Positions 28,197 through 37,576 are shown, counted from the stretch's first letter. The stretch is 64,000 nt of DNA from Pseudoalteromonas luteoviolacea NCIMB 1942 (GCF_001625595.1 NZ_AUXT01000171.1:41114-105113); one strand, 5' to 3'. Translations and numbers: made by a program. The notes: generated by a model from the letters alone, not told the origin.

Positions 28197-31100
28197 ATGG
28201 ACATTTTGTCAGAATTCCTGCCGCTAAAAACCTATCGACGTTCAATTTGTGTTGCACTATTTATTCCCCTAATTTTGGCGATCGTATTGTGCTTTCACCT
28301 ATTCAATATCAAACTCGAACGTCAGTATGAAATCTATCAGCTGCAATTTTCTTCGGCACTTGCACAAGTCGATCAAGCTGCGAGTGCTGCAAGCACGGTC
28401 ATTGGCAGCATAAAACGAGGCTTGGACACACCAATCAAGTATCAGCTTGATGACAGTGTTCAGCAGCAGGTACGTCAACAACTCGGTTATTACTATCACC
28501 AATTGCCCGATCAGGGAGGCGAACTCATAGGGCTCGGTACATATCAGGCGTCTCCTCGAGTGATTGAGCATTGGTTGCATGTTATGGCATTGGGGCCAAG
28601 TTTTGATACTGCGCTGGCACTTATTTCAGAGTTAGAGGCTGTTGCCTATTTTAATGAATATGGATTTGCGTTTGTAAAGCGCCGAGATAATACAAAAAGT
28701 CATTTATTAACAGCCATTATTGAGGGGCGATTTAGTCCCAGACAGGGTGTAATTTCAACGCCAGACAGTAAGCATAGCCGCATATTCGGAAACGAATATT
28801 TCAGTATTACGCAACCGATCAGTAGTGGTGGAAGGTCGCACATTATATTGATTTATAATGCAGATAAAGTAACTGATTTATTAGATAAACTCATATTTAG
28901 TGGGGGGGCATTGGCGCTGGTTGATCAACAGGCCCGCGTATTGGTGCAAAGTCGCAATCAAGGTGCCCCCATCAACCTTCAAAAAACAGAAAAGTCACTG
29001 CCTTGGCTTGGAGGAGTCGAATTTCAAGGTGATACTCAAAATGCGCCTTATACATTGCGATTTTCTCAATCAGAATCTGAGTTTACGGCGGCAGTTTATT
29101 TAGAGGTCATGGTTGAACTCGGCTTCTTAGTTTTATTTATCTTATTTACCTTTTTCACGTTTACATGGCTTAACGGGCAAATTTTCATTCGTCCACTGAG
29201 GCACTTTGTCAATTATCTTACTAAGCAAGACTTGGTTGAAGAGCAGACCTTAAACTATCCCGTACCGAAAGATTGGCAGCCTTGGTTTAGTGAAATCAAA
29301 CGGGTTGTTTCGCAGCGGCAAAGCCTATTTACGCAGATGGAAACGCACAACGCGCGTTTGGACGAGCAAGTACAAAGACAGCGTCAGGCTCTTTCTAGGA
29401 GTTTTGAAGCCAAAGAGCGTCAAGCTGCCTTACTTAATACCGTGCTTAACTCAGTACCAGATTTAATCTACTTTAAAAACATAGATGGCTCTTTTATTGG
29501 ATGTAATCAGGCATTTGAGCGTTTTATTGGTGTTACGCAAGGTGAGCTAGTGGCCAAAGAACATCATGAGGTGAGTCAAAAGTACTTTGATTTATTGGAC
29601 TTAGAGCATGCCATGGAGGCGCATAGCATACCTCTGACTGAGACATTTGACTTTGATGATAAGTCTTACTTAGTGAGTGTGTCGCCCTTGTTCGATGAAC
29701 AAGGAAAGCGAATAGGCAGCTTAGGTATCGCGCGGGATATTAGTGAGCAGCAACAGGCGATGACCGCGTTGCGTGCCTCGGAACAAAACTTTAGAGCTGC
29801 CATTGAACATGCGCCAAATGGCATATTGCTCGTTTCGACAGAGTGTATCGTACTGGAATTCAATCGTGCAGTACGAAAATTACTCACTAGTGTAGAAGTT
29901 GGCACTCATATTAGCGGTTTATTTGATACTGATGAACTGGATACATTAAACGGCGTGTTACAGCAGCTGTTAGAGGAGCGTAAGGGCGCTAAAGTACTAA
30001 GTTTGGCCCAAACTGAGCCGGCCATTTGGTTGCAACTAAGTATATCTTTGGTTTGGGATAAACAGAAAAACCCTAAATATTTCGTTATTCATGTACAAAA
30101 TGTCACTGCATTGACGCAGGCGAAGGTTGATGCTGAGCGTGCTAATAAGGCGAAAAGCCGCTTTATAGCTAACATAAGCCACGAAATTCGTACTCCCCTT
30201 AATGCCATATTGGGGCTTGTCGGTATTTTGAAACCTGCATTATCCAAGCCGCAAGATATTGAAAAACTCTCACACATTCAGGGGGCCGCTCAGCAGTTAT
30301 TAACAATGCTCAGCGATATTTTGAGCTTTGCTCGTCTAGAAGGAGGGCAAGGAAAGCTTAACCACAAAGCCTTTTCAGCTATTAATTTAGTGAATAGTTT
30401 AAATGCTTTAATCCAGCCATTAAGTGATGCTAAAAATCTCGCGTTAAGGTTACAAGTTGGCGCGACAGTCTGGCCAGAATTTATCGGTGACGAAGCTCGT
30501 TTAAAACAGATATTGGTCAACTTACTGGGTAATGCCGTTAAGTTTACAACCAGTGGAGAAGTTGGGTTACGGGTCGAATCTAAATGGGGCGAAGAAGGGG
30601 AGCAGTGGCTGTCTTTTTCGGTGTTTGATACGGGGCCAGGAATTAAAAAAGCGGATCAGAAAAGGCTGTTTGATGCATTCACTCAGGGTAATGAGTCTAA
30701 CTCTCGTGAGCACGATGGGATCGGTTTGGGGTTAGCAATTGTAAAGCAGCAAGTGGCTCTGGTAGGCGGAAAAATTGAAGTGCGCAGCGAGGAAGGGTGT
30801 GGCAGTACCTTTGAATTAGAGTTAATGCTACAAACAAAGCAAAATACGCAATTGAATCGCGAAACGCCAATTTGCTTGATATCAAGTCAGGATCAGCCTG
30901 CTTACTTGGACGTGTATGAAATTCAGCATTTTGCCAATTTTGGTGAGGCGCTACATCACTTAGATGCGTTTACTTATGTGGCATGCGATAACTTTGACGA
31001 ATTAACGTACTTATGCGACCACTACAGTGAAATAGATACCTCGACATGCAAGGCGCTGGTGATACCAGATAACTTGGACATTGATAATTGTGTTATCCCT

Positions 31101-31940
31101 TTGCCGACGTTTAAATTACCCATGCATGCATTCTACCAGTCTTTGTGTTTATCACCTTTCGAGTCCAGTCATTCACACTCAGTAGAAGAACACAGTTTAT
31201 CAAATGCTCTGTGTGTCGTGGTGGACGATAACGAACTCAATTTGGATATTTCTAAAACTGTTTTAGAGCAACATGGTGCGGCAGTTGTAGCGTTGACGAG
31301 TGCACAAAATATAGTAGAAATATGTGCGAAATTAATGCCGGATATGGTGGTCATGGATATATATATGCCGCATATTGACGGTTACCAAGCAACCGAATTA
31401 CTTCGTAAAGAATTTGATCAAACGACTCTGCCTATTATTGCGCTAACAGCCAATGCCCATGAGCATGAGCGAGAAAAATCGTTTGCCAAAGGCGTCAATG
31501 AATTTTTGGTCAAGCCCATTTCTCCGGCTGAGTTAGGCGCTGCGCTTAAGCCATTCTCAAGCAGTCAACATATTGTATTTGATAAAGACTTTGCGTTTAA
31601 GCAATTGATGGAGAACCAGCCTTTGGTTACGGCAATGCTACAGAAGTTTGCTAAACTGTGTGATGAATATACTGATCGTATACACCAAGTGAGTACACAT
31701 ATTGAACTTGCTGATGTGGCACACAGCATTAAAGGTGCCGCAGGTGGTATTGGGTTATTACGTTTAGCTGAATGTGCAAAAGAAGTCGAAGCGATTGCGC
31801 GACAACAGGCTAAAAACATCAGTATTGATAGTACTCAATCAAATGAAGCTGATGAGCTAAAAGGCATTAGAAAAGGTGAATTAGCCGCGTTAGTGATCCA
31901 AGCCCAGCAGTTTATTTCATTCGAGATAAAAGGAAGTTAA
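28197..31940 (+). CDS. Hybrid sensor histidine kinase (PAS-HisKA-HATPase-REC-Hpt)
   Basis: Inner-membrane hybrid kinase of 1247 residues. In order: transmembrane helix about 16-36; periplasmic sensor region of about 265 residues; second transmembrane helix about 302-325; PAS about 410-520 (VPDLIYFKNIDGSFIGCNQA); PAS about 530-640; HisKA with the phospho-acceptor in ANISHEIRTPLNA near 661; HATPase with N box QILVNLLGNAVKF, DTGPGI and GIGLGLAIV; receiver with VVVDDNE and the acceptor in VVMDIYMP near 1050; Hpt domain with HSIKGAAGG near 1175. The order fits a phosphorelay. The REC-GGDEF gene starts directly at its stop codon. Confidence 0.93.
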   Translation: MDILSEFLPLKTYRRSICVALFIPLILAIVLCFHLFNIKLERQYEIYQLQFSSALAQVDQAASAASTVIGSIKRGLDTPIKYQLDDSVQQQVRQQLGYYYHQLPDQGGELIGLGTYQASPRVIEHWLHVMALGPSFDTALALISELEAVAYFNEYGFAFVKRRDNTKSHLLTAIIEGRFSPRQGVISTPDSKHSRIFGNEYFSITQPISSGGRSHIILIYNADKVTDLLDKLIFSGGALALVDQQARVLVQSRNQGAPINLQKTEKSLPWLGGVEFQGDTQNAPYTLRFSQSESEFTAAVYLEVMVELGFLVLFILFTFFTFTWLNGQIFIRPLRHFVNYLTKQDLVEEQTLNYPVPKDWQPWFSEIKRVVSQRQSLFTQMETHNARLDEQVQRQRQALSRSFEAKERQAALLNTVLNSVPDLIYFKNIDGSFIGCNQAFERFIGVTQGELVAKEHHEVSQKYFDLLDLEHAMEAHSIPLTETFDFDDKSYLVSVSPLFDEQGKRIGSLGIARDISEQQQAMTALRASEQNFRAAIEHAPNGILLVSTECIVLEFNRAVRKLLTSVEVGTHISGLFDTDELDTLNGVLQQLLEERKGAKVLSLAQTEPAIWLQLSISLVWDKQKNPKYFVIHVQNVTALTQAKVDAERANKAKSRFIANISHEIRTPLNAILGLVGILKPALSKPQDIEKLSHIQGAAQQLLTMLSDILSFARLEGGQGKLNHKAFSAINLVNSLNALIQPLSDAKNLALRLQVGATVWPEFIGDEARLKQILVNLLGNAVKFTTSGEVGLRVESKWGEEGEQWLSFSVFDTGPGIKKADQKRLFDAFTQGNESNSREHDGIGLGLAIVKQQVALVGGKIEVRSEEGCGSTFELELMLQTKQNTQLNRETPICLISSQDQPAYLDVYEIQHFANFGEALHHLDAFTYVACDNFDELTYLCDHYSEIDTSTCKALVIPDNLDIDNCVIPLPTFKLPMHAFYQSLCLSPFESSHSHSVEEHSLSNALCVVVDDNELNLDISKTVLEQHGAAVVALTSAQNIVEICAKLMPDMVVMDIYMPHIDGYQATELLRKEFDQTTLPIIALTANAHEHEREKSFAKGVNEFLVKPISPAELGAALKPFSSSQHIVFDKDFAFKQLMENQPLVTAMLQKFAKLCDEYTDRIHQVSTHIELADVAHSIKGAAGGIGLLRLAECAKEVEAIARQQAKNISIDSTQSNEADELKGIRKGELAALVIQAQQFISFEIKGS

Positions 31941-32843
31941 ATGCAAAAATCAGCCAATATCTTAGTGTTAGACGGGGACCCTTTAAATCGTGTGGTTCTT
32001 GAAAATACCCTCAGTGAAGATCATCTCGTAATTAGTTGTGCCTGTAGTGAAAAGGCATTTGAACGGTTAACGCAAACCAAGTTTGACTTGATCATTGTTG
32101 ATATATTAATGCCAGATGACGAAGGGCTAGATTTTCTGCTACAGCTAAAAGCAGATCCCATGTGCTATCAAATTCCAGTAATCGTGATTTCAGCAAGTAA
32201 CAGCTATCAAGATGAGGCGCGAGGGCTTATGCTTGGAGCAGTTGACTATATCGTGAAGCCATTCAGTCCGAATATTGTCAAAGCGAGGGTTAAAATTCAC
32301 CTCGCTATCAAACAAAAAAACGACTTGTTAGAGCGGCTCGCAAATATCGATGGTTTAACAGAAGTACCCAATCGCAGAGCGCTGGATGAAACGCTGGCAC
32401 AATTGTGGTACCAAAGCCGAGATCAACATGTGTCGTTATCCATTTTGTTGGTCGATATAGACTATTTTAAAGAGTTTAATGATTCATGTGGCTATAGTGC
32501 AGGGGATGAATGCCTTGTTAAGGTTGCCAAAGCACTAGAAAGCATCACGCAGCGGGTAGATGGCTTTGTAGCGCGTTACGATGGGGTGCGGTTCGTTGCT
32601 CTGGCGAATAAGCGAGGGGCAGAGCAAGCCTTGGCATTGGCTTCGGCAATGCATCAAGCTGTCGACGCTTTAGAGATACCGCATCCCAGTTCACCAATGT
32701 GTGCTCATGTGACAATAAGTGTTGGTGTGGTTCATGTCAGTGATGACTTTTCTGGCGATCAAACCGAAAGCTTAGTGCAAGCCGATGAAGCCCTAATTAA
32801 AGCACATCAACTTCAAGAGAGGGTAGTGCTTGTTAATCGATAG
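31941..32843 (+). CDS. Response regulator with degenerate GGDEF domain
   Basis: A 300-residue REC-GGDEF protein. The receiver (about 5-120) has the acceptor Asp in LIIVDILMPDDEG and the Lys in YIVKPFSP. The GGDEF domain (about 130-300) begins LANIDGLTEVPNRRALDE and keeps LVDIDYFKEFND, but the signature GGDEF is replaced: the frame reads RYDGVRF near residue 212 where RYGGDEF is expected. It therefore probably lacks diguanylate cyclase activity and may bind GTP or act through interaction. Its start codon follows the stop of the hybrid kinase without any gap, so it is the likely output of that relay. Confidence 0.92.
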   Translation: MQKSANILVLDGDPLNRVVLENTLSEDHLVISCACSEKAFERLTQTKFDLIIVDILMPDDEGLDFLLQLKADPMCYQIPVIVISASNSYQDEARGLMLGAVDYIVKPFSPNIVKARVKIHLAIKQKNDLLERLANIDGLTEVPNRRALDETLAQLWYQSRDQHVSLSILLVDIDYFKEFNDSCGYSAGDECLVKVAKALESITQRVDGFVARYDGVRFVALANKRGAEQALALASAMHQAVDALEIPHPSSPMCAHVTISVGVVHVSDDFSGDQTESLVQADEALIKAHQLQERVVLVNR

Positions 32844-32858
32844 GTAGGCGCAGCAAAA

Positions 32859-32877
32859 AAGCCGCGTACAGCGGCTT
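32859..32877 (-). terminator. Terminator for the DUF3192 lipoprotein gene
   Basis: AAGCCGC/GCGGCTT stem with a 5-base loop; on the minus strand it runs into TTTTTT, so it chiefly serves the minus-strand gene. It may also stop the convergent REC-GGDEF transcript. Confidence 0.75.
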
Positions 32878-32903
32878 AGAGCAGGGAAATTAAAAGTTCG
32901 GTA

Positions 32904-33269
32904 TTATAAATAGTTATCAACCGCAGATTGGCCAAAGCCAATTAATTCTTTGTCTTTAAAGACAAGCGGTGTGCATTCATCTTTAGTGACCTTGCCATCC
33001 GAGTGCTTACTGTTAGTCGCAAAATAAAGTACCTGGTAGGTGTGACCATCCTTTGATACAGCTTCTGTAAAATCAGGCGTATTGAACTGTTTGATGACTT
33101 CTTTGTATGTCGTGCCAAGCGCAAGATTACTGATTTTTTCTCTGTTACTTTTGTGTGTTGATTCCCAGCTGCTGTTATAGTGGCGCATTTCGCCATCTGA
33201 TACAGCAACAATACAACCTGATAAAAGAGTCGTGCTTAAAAGCGCTGTTGCAACAAGTAGTTTTTTCAT
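32904..33269 (-). CDS. DUF3192-family lipoprotein
   Basis: A 121-residue lipoprotein of unknown function. The signal sequence MKKLLVATALLSTTLLSGC ends in a lipobox (LLSGC), so the mature N-terminal Cys would be lipidated. The remainder, with LALGTTYKEVIKQFNTPDFT and YQVLYFATN, matches the DUF3192 family found in Alteromonadales and Vibrio, which has a SmpA/OmlA-like look. It is monocistronic. No partner is suggested by the neighbours. Confidence 0.82.
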   Translation of the reverse strand: MKKLLVATALLSTTLLSGCIVAVSDGEMRHYNSSWESTHKSNREKISNLALGTTYKEVIKQFNTPDFTEAVSKDGHTYQVLYFATNSKHSDGKVTKDECTPLVFKDKELIGFGQSAVDNYL

Positions 33270-33462
33270 TTTTATATCCTCTGTAACTCAACATATGGCG
33301 ATGTGTGATGCCAAGTTATCCGTTTGTTTTTCAGTTTGCTTGATAGGTTGCAAATGCTTTGCCAATTATTTTTTGTAAATAAAACAATGTTTTAATTTTT
33401 TGTTGGAACGCTTAATTGTATAAAAAACAAAAAAATAACAAAAACAATCAAAATATAGTCGA

Positions 33463-34410
33463 TTACACCACGCGATTTGTTTGACCACCATTTAGATAGC
33501 TGCCGATGTTTTCTGCGATCCCTGCGACTAGTCTATCAATAGACTCTTTGCTTGCCCATGCCGTGTGTGGCGTGAGGAGTAGGTTATCGCCTTGATATTG
33601 TATGAGAGGGTTGTTAGGTTGTGCAGGTTCGATAGACAACACATCTACCCCAGCCGCCGCAAGTTGCTTACCTCGTAAGGCCTGAGTCAATGCGTGCTCA
33701 TCAACTATACCGCCACGTGCAGTATTAATTAAAATGGCGTGTTTAGGCAATAGGGCCAAAGTATCTGTATTGAATACATTTTCTGTTTGTGGGGTGAGCG
33801 GGCAATGAATAGACACAATGTCCGCAACCTTTAAGGCTTCTTCAAAGGCCATCCTACCACGTCGCACTTCTTTACTATTGGGGCGTTCAGCAACAATTAC
33901 TTGGGCACCAAATGCTTTTGCGACATTGGCTACTGCTTGACCTAGGTTACCGTAGCCCACGATAACAAATCGTTTGTTGGCAATCTCATTGATCGAGTGA
34001 TCTAAACGGCAAAACATTGGGCTTTGTTGCCAAGCGCCGTTACGGCAATCTTCAGCATAGCGATGGATATTTGTCATTAAGTTGCCAAGCAAAGTAAATG
34101 TATGTTGCACCACAGACGGGGTAGAGTAGCCTGCGACATTGGTAACTGCAATGCCAGCAGCCCTTGCCGCAGCCAAGTCGATATTATTGGTCCCTGTCGC
34201 GGCGACACAAATTAATTTTAACTGTGAGGCTTGTGCAAAGTGGGTCTCATTCAGTTGTACTTTGTTTGAAATAACAACATTAGCGTCTTGAATTCGGTGG
34301 TGTACTTGCTCAGCTGTTGTATGGTCATAAGTGGTCACGGTACCAAACTTCATCAAAGGTGACAGATCAACGCCGGCTAAAGTGGCCGCATCCAAAACTA
34401 CAATATTCAT
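33463..34410 (-). CDS. D-2-hydroxyacid dehydrogenase (glycerate dehydrogenase-like)
   Basis: NAD(P)-dependent cytoplasmic oxidoreductase of 315 residues that would interconvert 2-hydroxy and 2-keto acids. The Rossmann motif is VGYGNLGQAVANVAKAFGA; catalytic features are the Arg in INTARGGIVDE, the Glu in GVDVLSIEPAQPNNP, and the His in LLLTPHTAWAS. The sequence is closest to hydroxypyruvate/glycerate dehydrogenases, but the substrate is uncertain. The start lies 15 bases from a MerR-type promoter on the opposite strand. Confidence 0.9.
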   Translation of the reverse strand: MNIVVLDAATLAGVDLSPLMKFGTVTTYDHTTAEQVHHRIQDANVVISNKVQLNETHFAQASQLKLICVAATGTNNIDLAAARAAGIAVTNVAGYSTPSVVQHTFTLLGNLMTNIHRYAEDCRNGAWQQSPMFCRLDHSINEIANKRFVIVGYGNLGQAVANVAKAFGAQVIVAERPNSKEVRRGRMAFEEALKVADIVSIHCPLTPQTENVFNTDTLALLPKHAILINTARGGIVDEHALTQALRGKQLAAAGVDVLSIEPAQPNNPLIQYQGDNLLLTPHTAWASKESIDRLVAGIAENIGSYLNGGQTNRVV

Positions 34411-34425
34411 ATTTTTATCTCGTTA

Positions 34426-34457
34426 TTGACCTTGGAGTTAAGACCAAGGTTTATACT
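34426..34457 (+). promoter_or_regulatory. MerR/ZntR-type promoter with 20-bp spacer
   Basis: TTGACC (34426-34431) and TATACT (34452-34457) are separated by 20 bases, the overlong spacer typical of MerR-activated promoters. A perfect 7-bp dyad, ACCTTGG at 34429-34435 and CCAAGGT at 34444-34450, fills the spacer. The zntR-like gene lies 220 bases downstream. I infer that ZntR binds here and activates the unit in zinc excess. Confidence 0.75.
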
Positions 34458-34474
34458 TTCTATTAGGATGAAAT

Positions 34475-34591
34475 ATGCAATCGCTTGAGCGACGTTTCTG
34501 TAAAAGTGAGCCTTACCGCGAGATTTGCAAAGTTCATAAAGTTAAGTTCGAAAAAGCGTTGCGCAGTTTACCACTTTTCAAGCCAAAGTAG
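34475..34591 (+). CDS. Small ORF (38 codons) directly under the MerR-type promoter
   Basis: ATG at 34475, stop TAG at 34589; AGGA lies at 34465-34468, six bases before the start. The peptide begins MQSLERRFCKSEPYREICKV and continues HKVKFEKALR; it is basic, with two Cys and one His. If transcription starts six or seven bases after the -10 box, the leader is only about 11 bases, so the ribosome site would be near the mRNA 5' end. It could be a metal-related small protein, a leader peptide or a chance frame. Confidence 0.35.
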   Translation: MQSLERRFCKSEPYREICKVHKVKFEKALRSLPLFKPK

Positions 34592-34674
34592 GGGGATTGC
34601 GGCAACTGATTTTTTAATCGCCATTGTGCGGCGGTGTTGGCGAAAACCGTTAATGATAATAAGGGAACTGTGAG

Positions 34675-35088
34675 ATGTTTCGAATTGGGCAATTAGCAAA
34701 TCAACTAAATGTGTCGACAGACACCTTGAGGTACTACGAACAGCAAGGATTATTGACTGCTAGTGAAAGAAGTGCCGCTGGGTATCGTCTCTATAATAAG
34801 CAAGCTGTAGACAGAATGCAGTTTATTATTCGCGCAAAAGAAGTCGGATTTAACTTGAAAGATATCCAAGAATTGTTGAGTATCAAGATAGATAAACAAC
34901 TACACAGCTGCGAAGAGGTTAAAATATTGACGCTACAAAAGCGAGACTGGATCAGAGAGCGGATCGCACAGTTGAGTATATTTGAGCGGTCTTTGACCTT
35001 GCTTGCAAACCAATGTTGTGGAGGCAGTGAGCCTGCGGATACATGTTCAATTTTAACTGCATTGGAGGATGTAGATGGCGCTAATTGA
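34675..35088 (+). CDS. zntR: Zn(II)-responsive MerR-family regulator ZntR
   Basis: MerR-type regulator of 137 residues. The DNA-binding part has MFRIGQLANQLNVSTDTLRY and the dimer helix and metal loop follow. Cys79, Cys114, Cys115 and Cys124 fall at exactly the positions of the zinc ligands of E. coli ZntR, in the context CCGGSEPADTC. The E. coli ligand His119 is Glu here. A ribosome site (aaggga) precedes the ATG. The permease gene starts 14 bases before its stop, so the two are coupled; a matching operator is at 34429-34450. Confidence 0.9.
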   Translation: MFRIGQLANQLNVSTDTLRYYEQQGLLTASERSAAGYRLYNKQAVDRMQFIIRAKEVGFNLKDIQELLSIKIDKQLHSCEEVKILTLQKRDWIRERIAQLSIFERSLTLLANQCCGGSEPADTCSILTALEDVDGAN

Positions 35089-36358
35089 TAATTTTTGGCA
35101 ACTATTTGTGGTGTCGGCACCGTGGCTAATGCTGGGGTTATTGTTGGCGGGCTTACTCAATGTCTTTATTCCAAAAAACTTTTTGCAACGACATTTGGGG
35201 AAAGAGGGCCTTTGGACCACGGTTAAAGCGGCATTGATAGGCGCACCCATGCCATTGTGCTCTTGTGGAGTTATCCCTGCGGCCATCGGGCTCAGACGAG
35301 CTGGCGGCTCTAAGAGTGCAACGACGGCATTTTTAGTGTCGACTCCTGAAACCGGCGTCGACTCTATTTCTGTGTCTTATGCGCTGCTTGGCCCCTTTCT
35401 GGCAATCATTCGGCCGATTGCAGCGGTAGCAAGTGCCATTACCGCGGGTCTGCTGGTGGGCAGAGATAATCGTGTGACTGAGCCGCTTGAGACGGCACAT
35501 AGTGCAGAAAAATCATCAGGCTGTTGTGGCAGTAAAAAGCACGCAGCTCCTCCAATGGAGCAAGCATCATGTTGTAGCACTGATTCGACAACTGTTTCGT
35601 CTGCTGTTATGCAGGCTGAGACATGCGCGTCGGTAGTGGTAGAAACAAGCTGCTGTGCCACAAAGCAACCTACAGTTCCAGACTGTGCGCACCATCATTC
35701 GCAAAAAGAAGAAGCACAAACGTCACACAGTTGTTGTGAGACAGACATAGAGCCGAAAAAAACAGAGGCTTGTTGTTCGGCTGGAACGCCCGTGGTCCCA
35801 AGCTTTGGGAATAAGCTTTGGCAAGCAACCAAATTTAGTTGTAACAAGCTGTTATCTGATACTATGGTTTGGCTTTTAATTGGTTTATTCTTCGCAGCGC
35901 TAGTGCAAACGTTTGTACCAACAGAGTTTTTAGCTCAGTGGGGAGATGGCATTTTAGCCATGTTGGTGGTGATTTTGATCAGCATTCCCATGTATATTTG
36001 TGCCACTGCTTCAACACCAATTGCAGCAGGCTTACTGTTAGCGGGTGTCTCTCCAGGGGCTGTGTTGGTATTTATGTTGGCAGGGCCAGCGACGAATGTG
36101 GCCACTATTGGTGTTGTTGCAAAAGAGCTTGGTCAGAGGGCGGTGGCAGCTTATATAGTCGCAGTTATTGGCGTTGCTATCGTGTTTGGCTTTTTGACTG
36201 ACTATTTGGTGATACAGTTTGGTTTTGAAGTCGCGCCAATGATTGGTCATGAGCATGAGGTGTTACCTAATTGGCTAAGCCAAATGAGTGCATTGGTATT
36301 GGCTGCCTTGATGTTGCGGTTATTTGTAATCGATTTGAAACAGCGTTTGGCCAATTAA
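35075..36358 (+). CDS. SO_0444-family Cu/Zn efflux permease
   Basis: Inner-membrane permease of 427 residues (DUF318/ArsP-like fold) of the SO_0444 Cu/Zn efflux group. The N-terminal half has membrane helices and the motif GAPMPLCSCGVIPAAIGLRR; the C-terminal half has ISIPMYICATASTPIAAGLL and FMLAGPATN. Between them, at about residues 147-235, is a hydrophilic loop with many Cys and His, including CCGSKKH, SCCSTDS, CAHHH, SCCETD and ACCSAG, which would bind metal. It overlaps zntR by 14 bases and is presumably induced with it. Confidence 0.88.
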   Translation: MALIDNFWQLFVVSAPWLMLGLLLAGLLNVFIPKNFLQRHLGKEGLWTTVKAALIGAPMPLCSCGVIPAAIGLRRAGGSKSATTAFLVSTPETGVDSISVSYALLGPFLAIIRPIAAVASAITAGLLVGRDNRVTEPLETAHSAEKSSGCCGSKKHAAPPMEQASCCSTDSTTVSSAVMQAETCASVVVETSCCATKQPTVPDCAHHHSQKEEAQTSHSCCETDIEPKKTEACCSAGTPVVPSFGNKLWQATKFSCNKLLSDTMVWLLIGLFFAALVQTFVPTEFLAQWGDGILAMLVVILISIPMYICATASTPIAAGLLLAGVSPGAVLVFMLAGPATNVATIGVVAKELGQRAVAAYIVAVIGVAIVFGFLTDYLVIQFGFEVAPMIGHEHEVLPNWLSQMSALVLAALMLRLFVIDLKQRLAN

Positions 36359-36452
36359 TGTGGTCAGACTTGATATTCTTAGCATCTCTTTAGAGAGCGG
36401 GCTAGAATAAGCCGTTTTTTGTCACACGATCCAGATCAGTAAGAGTAATTTA

Positions 36453-37550
36453 GTGGATAAATACGCAGATATAAGACCTTATAACGATGAAGAAGTACCA
36501 GCTGCATTGGCTAGGCTGTTAGCCGATGAGCAGTTTTTAGATGTCATTGCTGAACATAATTTACCTAAGTGGATTGCAGCTTGTCCTAAAGTGAGCCGCC
36601 CATTAGTGCGTGCGCGTTTAAAGTTAAAGTGGCGCACAGTAAACAATGTAGAGGCTGTTCAAAATGAGGTTGCCACTTACCTGTCAATGCTGATTGAGCG
36701 CACAACGGATAAAGTGACCTATTCAGGTTTAGAGCAATTAGATAAAGACAGTGCCTATTTGTTTATCTCAAATCACCGCGATATTGTCCTCGACCCAGCC
36801 CTTATGAATTGGGGTCTACATCAAAATAATTTGCCAACTGTGCGAATAGCGATTGGTGATAACCTGTTGCAAGTGCCTTATATCACTGAGTTGATGAGGC
36901 TAAACAAAAGCTTTATTGTAAAGCGCTCAGCAAAAGCACCAAAAGAGATGCTCAAAGCTTTGTCGCAATTATCTGGCTATATACATGACTCATTGGATGA
37001 AGGCCACTCTATCTGGATTGCGCAAAAAGAAGGGCGCGCTAAAGATGGCATTGATTTTACCGATCCAGCGCTACTGAAAATGCTGCAACTGCACGGACGA
37101 AGACTCAAACTACCGTTTTCTGACTATGTACGTAAGTTAAAAGTGGTACCGGTTTCTATTTCTTATCAGTATGAGCCATGCGCACTGGCAAAAGCGAAAG
37201 AGCTTTACCATAAACAGCAATTTGGCGAGTACCAAAAAGCCGAAGGTGAGGATATCAAGAGTATCATTGATGGTTTTAGTGCTGATAAAGGCAATGTCCA
37301 TGTTGCATTTGGTACACCTATTAATGATGAGTTTGAAACGCCAGAGCAATTGGCTGAGATCATTGATAAACAAATCATTGAAAACTATCACCTTCATTCA
37401 AGCAATTATTTGGCTGCTGGTGAAGCGGATCAAAGTAGCGACGAAGAGACGACATGTTTCAATAATAACCTAGAGTCTGTACCACAAGAGTTGAAAGAAT
37501 TTGTGCTATCAATGTACGCACAGCCAGTGAAAAGAAAGTCGTCGATTTAA
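36453..37550 (+). CDS. PlsC-like acyltransferase
   Basis: A 365-residue protein of the lysophosphatidate acyltransferase superfamily. The HX4D catalytic motif appears in SNHRDIVLDPAL, and the second block in FIVKRSAKAPKEML; IAQKEGRAKDG resembles the substrate-binding block III. It starts at GTG (36453) with taagag upstream. There is no obvious membrane helix, so it may be peripheral. The acyl donor and acceptor cannot be inferred. A clear terminator follows. Confidence 0.82.
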   Translation: MDKYADIRPYNDEEVPAALARLLADEQFLDVIAEHNLPKWIAACPKVSRPLVRARLKLKWRTVNNVEAVQNEVATYLSMLIERTTDKVTYSGLEQLDKDSAYLFISNHRDIVLDPALMNWGLHQNNLPTVRIAIGDNLLQVPYITELMRLNKSFIVKRSAKAPKEMLKALSQLSGYIHDSLDEGHSIWIAQKEGRAKDGIDFTDPALLKMLQLHGRRLKLPFSDYVRKLKVVPVSISYQYEPCALAKAKELYHKQQFGEYQKAEGEDIKSIIDGFSADKGNVHVAFGTPINDEFETPEQLAEIIDKQIIENYHLHSSNYLAAGEADQSSDEETTCFNNNLESVPQELKEFVLSMYAQPVKRKSSI

Positions 37551-37576
37551 CTCGCTGAATAATGAACTAAATTAAG

